Shown one piece after another: positions 9,571 to 20,149 of a stretch of DNA of 64,000 nt. The position numbers and the translations under genes are program-made. The notes beneath the pieces were generated by a model, which was not told where the DNA came from, did no database searches, and worked only from the letters and a program-made list of their open reading frames with translations. Numbering within the stretch: the first letter of the stretch is position 1; every line of letters begins with the position of its first letter. The stretch comes from Labyrinthula sp. Ha (lineage: Eukaryota > Sar > Bigyra > Labyrinthulida > Labyrinthulaceae): NCBI GenBank assembly GCA_015227615.1, contig JAALGZ010000070.1, positions 59,291 to 123,290 of the forward strand. Reading direction: 5' to 3'.

Positions 9571-11340
9571 ATGGTAAAGATCGTTGAAACTCGGACAGAA
9601 AATGGATTGTGTCAGAAGGATGAGAAGTTATTAGAGACAGGAGAAGAAGGAGAATTTATATCTGAATACGTTGGAAAAAGTGAACCTGGGTTCTTTGAAA
9701 ACATAGAAAAGGATGAGGTGGAAAGAGAAGAAAATAAAAAAGAAGTATACAAACAACTAGACCAGCAAATGCGGAAAATACACAAAGATGACCTATTAGA
9801 AGAGGAACAATGGGAAGAGCTGAAAAAGCTATATTTGGAATATACAGATGTGTTTGCTGTAGGTCAGACCGGGCGCTCAATGAGCCACCTTAGTCCAATG
9901 GAAGTTTTTATAAAACCAGGAGATCAACCCTTTAACAGCAAGCTCCATCCAGTTACTGGAGACAAGAAAAAGATTCTGGAGAAAAAACTGAGGGATCTTG
10001 AAGGAATAGGAGCTCTGGAAAGAGGTCCAAATCCGTACTTTAGCAGCCCTGCGTTCATAGTTCCAAAGCCCCAGAAAAATAAGTACCGAATGGTGATAGA
10101 TTTAACGCGCTTGAATAGAAATACAGAAGCCAACACTGGATCTTTACCTCATTGGGAGACTCAATTCAGCTGGTTACCAAGAAATTGTTTGTATTTTGCT
10201 CTATTTGACACCCTTTCTGGATTTGACATGTTGAGAATAACTCCTGAGAGTGAAAAGTATTTTGGAATATCAACAATGATGGGGGTATATAAATTGAAGT
10301 GTGCTCCAATGGGCTACCACAGTACGCCCTTCATTTATAGTGAAAGGACTATCAGTGAAGTGTTGAACGCAGAAGAACCCCACCTTTTCGGGGCTGCAGA
10401 GGCAGGAGTTTTGCAATGGCTAGATGACAGCCTCCTATATTCAACTAGTTGGGAAGGTTTTTTGAAGGTTAGGCAAGCTTGTCTAGATAGATGCAGAAAG
10501 AAAAACTTAAGGTTGAACCTCCTGAAATGTGAATTGGTTAGTAAAAGCCCCACTTGGTGCGGCAGAGTCATCTCAAAGGAGGGTTGGGCGTATAATGAAA
10601 AACATTACAACAAAATCAAACAAATACCCCGCCCGGTAGACTTCGGTCATCTTGAAACAATATTGCACCTTAGTAACTGGCTTTCGACCAGCATTCCGAG
10701 CTATGCAGAGATACGGCAGTAGCTGTGGGATAGGCTACTCGAACTTACTAGTTTACTTTCAACTGAAAAACAGCGCAAAAACAAGAAAAGAAGGAAACAG
10801 ATTTCAATAGAAGAAAGTTGGACTGAAGGGGATCAGCGAGCTCTAGAAGAACTAAAGTCACTTATTGAAGACACCTGCAAGAAACAACTCTCAAACTATG
10901 ATGCAAAAGCCATAATTGGACTATTTAGTGATGCAAGTGATGGTCATTGGAGCTCTATTTTAGTATGCAAAAGTACGGAAGAGGAGGCATGGAAACCCAT
11001 ATTCTTTCTTTCAGGATCATTCAGACAAGCCAGCCTTCGTTGGAGTGTCACGTCTAAGGAGCTCTATCCCATACCGAAAACATTTACCAGGTTCCGATAC
11101 CTCTTATTGGGGCATCCTACTTCAATAAGAGTTTATACATATCACAATAACCTGGTAGGATTATTTGATGTAAACTCGGGAAACAAAACAAGTACTATTG
11201 GTCGTCTGCAGAGATGGAAGCTTTTAATACAGGAATTCAATGTTCAGTTTGAACATATTCCAGGTGAACAAAATGTAGTGGCTGATTTTCTATCAAGATG
11301 GGGTATAACTATGAAGCACCCAATACGCCGACTGAAGTAG
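9571..11340 (+). pseudogene. Reverse transcriptase and RNase H of element B, one in-frame stop
   Basis: One frame runs from 9571 to 11340 with a single TAG at 10720. RT motifs are RMVIDLTRLN, FDTLSGFDML (metal-binding Asp, about 10204-10233) and QWLDDSLLYS, with the catalytic Asp pair at 10423-10428. The position usually occupied by Tyr in YxDD is Trp. RNase H follows, with GLFSDASDGHWSS, SKELYPI and NVVADFLSRW as three acidic sites. The normally conserved TDH before the loop reads TYH, a possible loss of one catalytic Asp. No protease sequence occurs between Gag and RT. The last 43 bp overlaps the integrase frame, implying a frame change of unknown origin. Confidence 0.8.
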
Positions 11341-13304
11341 AAAAAGAAACGATGCCAGTTCGCATAGATGGTGTCTTAATTAATGTCCCAAAACAAAAGA
11401 TGTTACGACTATTGGGTAGGGATAATCTAGTTGCCAAGGTAGCAGCCCCATCAACTCTTTTGAGAAGCCCGAAATACAGGGAGTTCGTAGAAGCAAGAAT
11501 CAGCTACCTGTTTCCAGATAGAGAACCTCTTCATAAATCCCGAGAGCTGTTAACGACCAAGGATCTATTTGAAATTCAACAGCAGCATAAGAAACCCGAG
11601 TGGGAGTTCAATAGCAAACATGGATGTTACGTCAAATGAAGAAGGAAAATCGTCCCTGTAGGATGGTTGATAAGACTTTTGAGTCAACTCCATGTTTGCG
11701 GTAACTACTCGTCGGAAGAAGCTCTCAGAAAAGAGGCAACGAAGTTTTATTTTCATGAAGTGACTCCAGGAGAATTGGAAGAGGCCGTGAAGCTAGTGCA
11801 TCATTTTTGCCTACACTGTGATAATAGTCCACATATTAAGAGAAGAAGATATACTGCAATAATCCACGCGGAGACATCCAATAAAGTCTTGCATACGGAT
11901 TATTTATATATTGTTAACGGATATGTGTTGGTGTTAACCGATGACTTGAGTAGAAAAGTTTTATTACACTATACGAAGAATGCGAACGCGATAAATGTGA
12001 TCAAAGCAATAGTAAAATGGAAATCAGCTTGTGGTTTACCGGACAAGTTCGTTCTCTACAGTGACCAGGGAGCGCATTTTGCAAATACTCTGGTGAAGGG
12101 TCTAGTAAGGGAACTAAGAGGCAAACACAAGATGAGCACAGCTTATGCACCGTGGACGAACTCGGGTGCGGAGAGAACGAATCGGGTTATATTATCGGAA
12201 ATGCGGTCGCTTTGCAGCGAACTACTTTATGATATGGAAAACTGGCCGGACCTTTTACCAATGGTGGAATGTTTTATGAATAACAGAAAAAGGGAGAGCT
12301 TAGGGTTTACGCCAAACGAAATATTTTGGGGCAAAAGAAATATAGACGCCTTAATGCCGGATGAAAATCAAGAACCGTTTTCAATAGAAGAAACACATGT
12401 AGTGATTTCAAGGGGCAAAGAATGGGATGTCAAACAAGCGTCGGAAACTGCAAGGAGATATATGGAAAGGATTGCGGACAATATGGAAATAGATCATGGA
12501 AAAATATTCCAGCAGCTGGATAGGAAACGTCAAAAAGCCCGTGATAGTCTAAATAAAAGATTCAATGTCCAAGACATACAATACGAAATAGGGGACTGGG
12601 TTCTATTGTCTACTAAAGGAACAAAGGTTCATAGAGAGAAATTGAGATTAAGGTGGGCAGGACCGTATAGAATAACGGGCATAAAAGGAAATCACCTGTA
12701 TGAATTGGAAGATATCAATAAGAAGAAGAAGGAAGCCCATGCCCAACGAATAAAGTTTTACTGCGGAAAATGGATGGAAACTGACGAGCTGGTGAAATCG
12801 GCATGGTTGTACAACGAAGGCAGTTTCGAAGTGGATGAATTTATTGGAGTAAAAGCCTCTCAAGAAGGATACCTACTCCTAATTAGGTGGAAAGGTTTTG
12901 AGTCGTTTGATCCGACTTGGGAGAAGCTGTCAGAAATGGTGCGGGTAGTTCCAGAACGGATTGAAAGTTTTTTGAAGTCTTCATATGGGGGAAGGAGAGT
13001 GAAGGAAGAAATTAAGCGAATACTCAGTGGGTCGGCAAAGGCAGCACAGAGAATACCCCTATACCACTATGTTATTCTAAAATATCCAGTAGGTATAGCC
13101 GCGTTGTCTGAACCTGTGCGACCAGGACTATCAAGGTCAAGAGGATGGATAGATACGGAAAGAGAAGTTTTGGATGCGCTCATCAGATACAAAGGATTTG
13201 GAAAGTGGAACAAAATGCTGAAAGTGGGAGCACTGCCAGGAAAAACAAAGAGCCAGGTGATAAATGAAGTCCAGCAATTGATACGCTCCCAACGTTTAGC
13301 GTAG
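11298..13304 (+). pseudogene. Integrase, chromodomain and SANT-like domain of element B
   Basis: The frame 11298-13304 is interrupted by one TGA at 11637. From 11667 (545 residues) the zinc-binding HHCC region shows VHHFCLHC at about residues 44-51. The DDE triad is visible as LHTDYL (about 77), YSDQGAHF (about 133) and GAERTNR (about 169). A chromodomain occupies about residues 389-427 with LLIRWKGFESFDPTWE, which is expected to bind methylated histone tails and bias insertion into heterochromatin. A Myb/SANT-like helical domain lies near residues 492-542 (RGWIDTEREV, GFGKWNKM). The same frame continues after the TAG at 13302 into the protease region, so this was probably one long Pol polyprotein. 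Confidence 0.8.
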
Positions 13305-14271
13305 TTCACAGGGTTACGAATCTCGTATTTACGTCTACGAGCATTTAATGATTTGCAGCCGGGTTTCAGGAGAAATGGAATATTAGTAGAAACAAAATCG
13401 GACTTACCAAGAGACGAGGGTCGTCGTAGGCTAGAAGAAGTACGAGCACAACTGAAGAATATGGAGGATCAAGTGGATTTTAAAGATATTCCGAAGCTGC
13501 TACCTGCTGATGTTTCTATTATGGCTCTTACAATCGAGGACATTGAAGCGTATCTAGTTTTCTTAGCAACAGGAAGATCTTATTCAGTTTCTCGTCCGCC
13601 AGTAGATAGAGAGAGGTTCCACACAAGAGGATGGGCAAAGAAGAGTGAGAAGTGGTTAGAGATCTCAACTCCGCTCGATAGCGGGGGCCACATTTACTTG
13701 TGGATCGTTCGCGGTATTTGAGAGGCACCTTAAAGTGAAGAAGGATGATGAAACTCATAGCAAACTTAGGAGGGTTGAATTGGCAAACCAAGAAATAGCA
13801 AAGACGGCAGGATATGTATGCGTGGATCTTAAGCTGAAAATATATTCGAACATGCAGTCAAAGGAGTTGATTATTGAAGAGGTGAATATTTACCTGATTG
13901 AAGGCGACTTCACGGATCTTTTAATAGGACGAGATATATTGCAGGCTTTAGGGGCGACCCCTGAGCAAGTTTTACTAAAGACAAGTTCAAAGGAAAAGGC
14001 TTATCAGCTGCGGGCGATGGATCCCGAGACAGAATGGAAAAGGCTGCTAAATCAGGAGAATAAGCGGAAAGTATTAAGAGGTAGGCTGCAGCAGGAAATC
14101 AAACATGTATGCTCAAAGGTGCCGTACGGACTATGGATGGATAAGAAGAGAATAACCTGTGGCTCTTGGCAGTTTAAATTATCGAAGGGAAACTGTTTTT
14201 ATGCTTGGAATAAAGATTTGCCAGAGAGTTTTAGGTTTGAAGTTTGGATCCAGCCTCCATGTAGTCAGTAG
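13305..14271 (+). pseudogene. Relocated aspartic protease region of element B, frameshifted
   Basis: The frame 13353-13721, in phase with integrase, encodes a charged linker and ends with TPLDSGG (about 13668-13690), the retropepsin D-S-G motif. The conserved residues that should follow continue after a one-base frame change; the second frame (13735-14271) contains LLIGRDILQALG, the C-terminal protease motif (I-G-R-D-x-L). A further 110 residues of unassigned linker precede the methyltransferase. This protease lies after integrase, chromodomain and SANT, not before RT. Element A shows the same protease-methyltransferase adjacency. Confidence 0.75.
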
Positions 14272-15083
14272 TATGTGCTGGATGTCTTCGAGTTCGTGGA
14301 AAGAAAAGAGAAGTATGATATCATAGTCATCGATTTTCCGTGGAAAGGATCCGCCTCCAGCACGCCTACGAGAGGGATGACGTTATCGTAAGAAACATTA
14401 CCCGATGCGGATCTATTTAGAGTTCCCCTGTCCAGATTGGTTTCAAGTGGATACGCATGTGTTTGGGTTCTTTCGAATAAGCTTAAGGTAGTTACAGAAT
14501 GGTTATCTGGGTGTGGGTTCGAAATCGAAGAAGTCTTGGTATGGGTGAAGAAAACTCGATTAGGTAAGAACTTCATTACGCAAGGAGGTCTCCTTTTACA
14601 TAATAATGAGATTTTATTAATTGCAAAAAGAGAAAGGTTTAAAGGTGCCAGAAGACATAAATTCTTGGATGTTTGTATGCTCCTCATCGATATCCTTCGC
14701 GAAAACCGGATGAATTATATAGACTCATAGAGGACATGTTTCCAAGCTGCAGAAATTTAGAGCTGTTTGGAAGACGATGGAACTGCAGATCGAACTGGAC
14801 TAGAGTGGGGAAGGAGGTGCTGGAAACTGGAACTTTAGAAGGATGCAGTTTTGACTCTGGGTCAGTGAATGGAAAAGTGTTCCAGTTTGAGGAAAAAGAA
14901 AGCACGTGGAAGGAGATACAGTCACTTTTGGACCCCTATGCTGAAAACTCGCTGTATTTTAAAACGTTGGTCACTAGCCAGAATACGGAGAATATGAGGG
15001 ACGGAAAACATAAGAAGGCACAAAAGAGCAACGCGGCTTGGGTGAACGATGGAACGCAAATAAGTGGTGGAGAAATAAAATAG
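14272..15083 (+). pseudogene. MT-A70-type methyltransferase domain of element B, frameshifted, tail runs into the 3' LTR
   Basis: The domain starts near 14280 with YDIIVIDFPW; the catalytic motif at 14332-14343 is DFPW instead of DPPW. There is a stop near 14390. From 14437 the frame reads VWVLSNK, VLVWVKKTR, then HNNEILLIAKRE, matching the family H-x-x-E-x-x-L-x-G segment. After a frameshift near 14680 it continues with SRKPDELYRLIEDMF and NLELFGRRWNCR, clear MT-A70 hallmarks. The last frame continues about 230 bp into the 3' LTR and stops at 15083. The methyltransferase would use S-adenosylmethionine to modify adenine; whether DFPW is active is unknown. Confidence 0.75.
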
Positions 15084-15317
15084 TTGCAAAAGAGTAGGAG
15101 GAATATAAATTAATGGATATGAAGTTGGTCAGGTCGCAACGTTGAGTAAAGGTTGGTTAGAAATATATATTTTTATGAACAAGCAGATTTAATTGAAGCA
15201 ACAAAAAGTAGTTTAAAGTTAAGAAGTATATTAATAGGGATACTTCAGTTAAGTCGCAGAGCAGTAAGAAGTAGAAGAAATACCAAGCCATCAAGAACAT
15301 CCTGTTAAGGTTAAAAT
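14849..15317 (+). repeat. 3' LTR of element B
   Basis: This is the direct copy of 7647-8116. Its first 235 bp is open in the frame of the methyltransferase. Similarity to the 5' LTR ends at 15317, after a run ending TTAAAAT. Confidence 0.85.
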
Positions 15318-15674
15318 CCGGAGGTGCTGGGCGGCTTGCTGGGGAGCTAAATATATTATTGGAGGAGAACTCGGAAGAGCTAGGGCCAGAAAGCCCAAGA
15401 ATGGTAGGAGAAAGTAGGGACAGGATGAACGAAATGAGGGACATGATCCCATAGGAAATAATATATATATATATATATATATACGTATCAGGGATTGATA
15501 GAAAAATAGTAAGAAGAGGTTTAAGCTTTTAAGGCATAACTAAATCAACCAGAAAAAGATAATATTAATGAAAAGGCTTTAAAGCAGCAGATCTTACGCG
15601 GAATCTATTCAACGTTATTAAACCCCTAACAGTACATATATCCTAGGGTGTCACAATATACAGAACAGACTTAA
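15318..15674. other. Unique spacer near the centre of the inverted duplication
   Basis: This interval shows no recognisable gene. The first 130 bp is purine-rich and open in one frame (an acidic, Gag-like composition), so it may be a scrap of another element's Gag region, but no motif supports this. A (TA)n microsatellite lies at 15457-15482. From about 15675 the sequence is the inverted copy of 7456-7575. Confidence 0.4.
15457..15482. repeat. (TA)n microsatellite
   Basis: An uninterrupted alternating TA run of about 25 bp. It is simple sequence with no further function implied. Confidence 0.9.
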
Positions 15675-15794
15675 GGGAAGCAAGAAGTAAGACGAAGACC
15701 TATATTCTTAAGCCGTCTAGTTAAGTAGTTAAGTCAAAAGAATCATGGAATTATTTAAAACTTTGATCACTTAGCAACATACTACTACGTTAGG

Positions 15795-17933
15795 TTAATA
15801 GAAGCTGTCCAAAAAATCACTACTGATATTAAACATATTTTCATTTCCAAATACATCTATTCCAAAAATATCTTTCTCATTGAACATATCTGAGGCATAT
15901 AAAAGTTCTATGGATCTTTCTTCAGGTTTTACTTCTTTTCTCTCTACATTTATAGCAACAAATATTTTGTTCCTAGTATTTAATAAATTTCCATAACTTC
16001 TTGCTTGTTGTAAAGCGTCTTTCATGTGTCCATCGTCAGTAGTTGGTACTGATACACATTTCAATTCTATTATTATACCTACATCACCATTGGTAAGTTT
16101 TATACGAGCTCTACCTTTTTTACCTGAGTCCAGTTTACTAGTATAAATTTCACTGCCAAATGTGAAATGTTGCGTCTGCAATACTATATAATTTAATAGT
16201 GAATGTACTACATCCTCATTAGTAAACACACCCTCAATATTGTGATCATTAACTAGTTTAACTCCTTTGATCATTTCTTTAAATTGATTATAGAAATTTT
16301 TGAATAGTGCTCTAATATTATTTTGATTATATTATTTTGTATCAATTATACTTCGCACGATGTCAATTAAGGTTTCAAAATACTTGGAAACTATTCTGTA
16401 AATGTCTCGATAGTAGTCTATTATTTTGTTTCTCATTTCATATTTAATTTCCATATTAGGTAACTCATAGCAATCTTTCTTTTTGCCATCTTTTGTTAAA
16501 TATCCACCTATAAATAAGTAAGAAAATAATAAGTTTAAGCCAGCTGAACTGATTTTTTTATTACCACCGGTTATATTCTTAAGAATTTCAAAGTTAGATA
16601 CCGAAAAGTCATCTTTTCTTTCTAAGTAAATGCTCTCACCATTTATCAGCTTTTCCATTTGTTCTCTAACCTCTGGGTTGCCAAATAAGACATCGATAAA
16701 ATTTATACTTCCGCTTTTTTCCCAATAAGATTTAAATTTAATAAACTCACCTTCTCCTAAATAACTAGCGATTGACCAGATATTATATTTGCCAACTATT
16801 TCCTTTAAATGCACTTCTTTATTTTGTGGACAATATCTCTTAACTTTATATCCATTGTACCAAAGTTTAGCCTTGTCCCCAACTTCTTTAGGTACTTCAA
16901 AATGCTCAAAGAATAAATCAATCTCAGTTTCATCAAGGCCATAATGTTGCGCATATTTAGCAGTAGTAAAATTAATTTTACCAAGATCGTTTATTCCAGA
17001 TAGCATACCGCTTTGCGCGATATACTGAATTCCTGTTAGTACTCCCTTTTTTTAAGTAAGAATTACTCTTTAGAGCAGTCTCATAGATACCTGAAAATAA
17101 CTTGATTGTTTTGTCAAGATTATCTTTATCAAACTCCCTATATGCGATATTAGCCACAGCATCATATTCATCTATCAATATCCAAACTTTCTTATCATAA
17201 TGACAAAAGAGCATTTCACTTAAAAACTGCAGGCTATACATTATCTCATCATCGCTAAGAGATTTTGATGAAATAGATCCAGCATATTTCTGTATAAGTA
17301 TTCTAGCTTCACTATCAAGTACTTTACTGCTTTTAAGATAATCATGCTCCTGGAAACATTGCCTTAAGGCATATTTGATCTTTTCTTTTACGGAACTATA
17401 ATCACCAGCTTTACAGTTTTTGAAATCAGCATATATGACTGGATACGTTCCTTGTATAGTTAAAGATTCTGTTACTCCAAATAGTTTTGTTTTCGCTATT
17501 TTTAAAGGAAAGATTTCTCTTTTTCCACGAATATCACCATCAATTTGACCACCGGCAAACAGCTTATAATTATCACTCTCTCTCTTTCACTTATTAGTTC
17601 ACCCTTACTGTCAACTTGTATTTCTAGAAACCTCTTCAGCATATCAAGGTTTACAGTTTTTCCCCAACGTCGTGGCATTGCTATTAATAATGAAGTACAG
17701 GAATCCTCTATTATATCTTTTATAAACAGACTTTTGTCAGCAAATATTGTACTTTGTACTACTAAATCCTTAAAATCATCACCCAGCAAGAGATGAGGTT
17801 AAAATTTTGGTCCCCTTTCAGTTCCAGAAACTTTATCAGTATATTCCTTTAACAAGCGAGACAAAGCTTGCCCAGTGCCCCGAATTCTTCTCTTTTTCGG
17901 AATTTGGTAAGCTTTACCTGTTTTTTTTTTCAT
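15795..17933 (-). pseudogene. Inverted, broken copy of the AAA-ATPase/PD-(D/E)XK gene
   Basis: The protein matches the intact gene at 5323-7455 nearly residue for residue, including PRRWGKTVNLDML, KVWILIDEYDAV and GDVGIIIELK. Three lesions are visible: a frameshift near 17575, a frameshift in a T-run near 17045, and a Glu-to-stop change near 16330. The start codon equivalent is at 17933 within a lengthened A-run. Element C is inserted about 50 bp upstream of the start, separating the gene from the F TIR. The high similarity of the two copies suggests fairly recent duplication or gene conversion. It is a pseudogene unless the lesions are assembly errors. Confidence 0.85.
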
Positions 17934-17983
17934 TATTTCCTTTTTTCTTTGTCTCTAATCTTTCTACAGGAGTGTTTGTAAAG

Positions 17984-18353
17984 TATTGAGGTTTTCCGTC
18001 CTTGTAAATAAGTAAAAAAAAGACGCACGTAACCAGAACGTGTGAACGCAAAGATATTAAAAGCAGTCAAGTGTATTCTTGACAGTAAAGTATCCAAATA
18101 TAGCTCCAAAAACAATAAATAGTGAACGAAGACTTTCTTTATTCCAAACTTGACTTTTATTACCACCAATAACGGCTATATTTCACTGTTTCAAATTGCA
18201 TTTAATGATGTGTTCATATGACACTAGTTCCTTTAAATCATGAATATCACAACTGCATAAATATGCACCCTTATTTCAAAATCAAGTCAGCTCAGTTATC
18301 ACATCAATCGGAAATGAAGTGACACTTCCTGATAAACCTGTTTCTACTCAACA
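17984..18353 (-). repeat. 3' LTR of element C
   Basis: Matches 24974-25342 with a few substitutions. The terminal dinucleotide has drifted at its 3' end (CAATA where the 5' LTR has CAACA). Confidence 0.85.
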
Positions 18354-18490
18354 CCCCCCCCCCCCTCATCACTTTATTACCGCTTTCACAATATATCAAC
18401 ATATAACATACCCACTTATAACATAACCTCATCCCCTACTGACAACCATCCCTCTCTTAAGTTGTTATTTCTAGCAAATAAATCCACCTT

Positions 18491-19084
18491 CTAAACTCCA
18501 TTCTTGCACAAGCTATCGATTCTTTCATAGAACTCAACTGGTTTACACGAATTACCAGCTCTCACACCGAAGATAAGCTCCTTACCAAAAAACCTCGTTT
18601 TTAATTCTCTCGGAAATTCTCCCACAAGTCCTATAAGACATTCCTCCTTACAACTACCAGTAACTACACCTTGCGACAAAACTATCTTTTCATGTGTCGA
18701 CATTTTCACCCACAAAAATCTCCCTAAATAATCAATCCCGTTTCTTTCCATCAACTGCAAAGTTATCTCCTTTTTTGAAGGTAAAGTCCAGCTGAAAAAT
18801 AGTATATTTCTCCCCAAACTTTTTAAATTTAGGAGACCAATATCAGCATCACTCATTGTGTTGTATATAATCTGCGGACCTCTCACCGGATCTGAAGAAA
18901 AAATACGATATGGTGGGTCTATAGTAACTACTGGAAACCTCTCAGTACAGGTTGCCAGATAATCCTGAACCTTCATTCGACATGTTCTTGCGCCTATTGT
19001 TTTTTTCCAAAAATACATTCTCAACTTTCGTCCAATCACATCCAACCTTACCAAGTTCGCAATAGCCGACTTCTCAAAACTACA
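18491..19084 (-). pseudogene. MT-A70-type methyltransferase domain of element C
   Basis: This open frame follows directly, in phase, after a TAG at 19085-19087 that separates it from the SANT frame. The catalytic motif VVTIDPPY is at 18908-18919 (DPPY), followed by FSSDPVRGP, NTMSDADIGLL, an FLWVKM strand, SCKEECLIGLVG and a C-terminal KPVEFYERID matching the family's KP-x-E-x-Y-x-x-I-E. This is a divergent subgroup shared by C, D, G and H, different from the A/B type. The 190-residue segment has no internal stop, so the domain itself is intact. It is probably produced as the tail of Pol. Confidence 0.72.
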
Positions 19085-20119
19085 CTACGCTATAACAAAT
19101 TCACTCCCCATGAAATCAGTGTTGATGATCTTTCTGGCTTTCTCTCTATACACCTCAATCTCCTTTCCTCTATTCAACAGTTTATCAATCAAAATAATCA
19201 TCACCTCTCTCAACTCCTTCACAGAGCGAGACCACTTTGGTAGTCCGTTCCATTCAACCTGACCTCCACGAATCAGCTCATTTAATTTACTGAGAACCTT
19301 CTTTAATCCTTCAACAGATAAGAAATCATACGCCTCAACACCTTCAAACCGATTAACCGCCAAATCGTTCTCTTGATGCATTTTAGCATATCTCCATCTC
19401 GTGAACATCATCCTAACTATCTTCACCTTCTTGCTCAAAGGTAGACCCAGAACCCTGTACTTATCCCCAAAGCTTGCGATGTTTTGCTTTCTAATCTTCT
19501 CCAAATTAAACTTCAAACCATGAAACTTCTCTAATGATTGCTTCCGAATATACCTCTGTATATAATTATAAATTTGCTGCTTGCTTTTGCTTGGCAAATG
19601 TTTCCTGATCATCTCAAAGTTCCCCATCCCATACACTTTGATGCAACACTTCAATTCTTCGAACTCATAAATACTCCAATTCCTTTGGATGATCCGACCA
19701 TCAGCTTCTACTATGACAAGATCTTTCTCCACCTTCCTAATTAGATCATCCACTATATCAACTTTCCTTTGCTCAACCTTATTGACTTGCAGATTTCACC
19801 AATATACACTTTCCGGAAAAGCCAACCTAAGAAACTCCGTCACCTCCAGTTTCCATTCAGATGACGTCCTGCTTAAGAAACCTATAATCATTGCAGGTAT
19901 ATCATCAAACAGCGAGAATGCAGCTTCCCAGGTGTCCCTGTCCATCCCGAAACCCTTCCATCTCACCTTGAACTGAAACTCCCCACCTGAGGTTTTTCTT
20001 ATATCCAATATCTTCTCCACCTCCAGGCGATCATGGTCCAGAATACAAACCGCTCGAGTATCTGCGCTGGGTAAGAAGCTGCTGGGAGCGTAAGGGATAA
20101 GTAGACTAGCATGTCTCAC
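19085..20119 (-). pseudogene. Chromodomain and SANT-like region of element C
   Basis: The frame 20119-19796 holds the chromodomain: RLEVEKILDIR, then VRWKGFGMDRDTWEAA. The frame 19753-19085 begins with a Myb/SANT-like helix set (ELKCCIKVYGMGNFEM) followed by SKQQIYNYIQRYIRKQSLE and a HGLKFNL segment. This last module recurs in D, G and H and looks family-specific. A frame change between 19796 and 19753 interrupts the two. These domains would bind chromatin and position the integration complex or methyltransferase. Confidence 0.7.
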
Positions 20120-20149
20120 TTTCTCATTACCCTCTAAATCCTTGATCTT

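Larger units (their letters stand above)
7647..15317 (+). mobile_element. Ty3/Gypsy-like element B with MT-A70 methyltransferase, protease-late lineage
   Basis: This element is bounded by two direct repeats of about 470 bp (7647-8116 and 14849-15317). Order from the sequence: Gag with zinc knuckle, RT, RNase H, integrase, chromodomain, SANT-like domain, aspartic protease, MT-A70 methyltransferase. There is no protease between the zinc knuckle and RT. It sits at the centre of the large inverted duplication. I see no target-site duplication, and the repeats do not show TG...CA ends clearly, so the exact borders are uncertain. All coding blocks carry a few stops or frameshifts, but each catalytic domain is readable, so decay is moderate. 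Confidence 0.8.
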
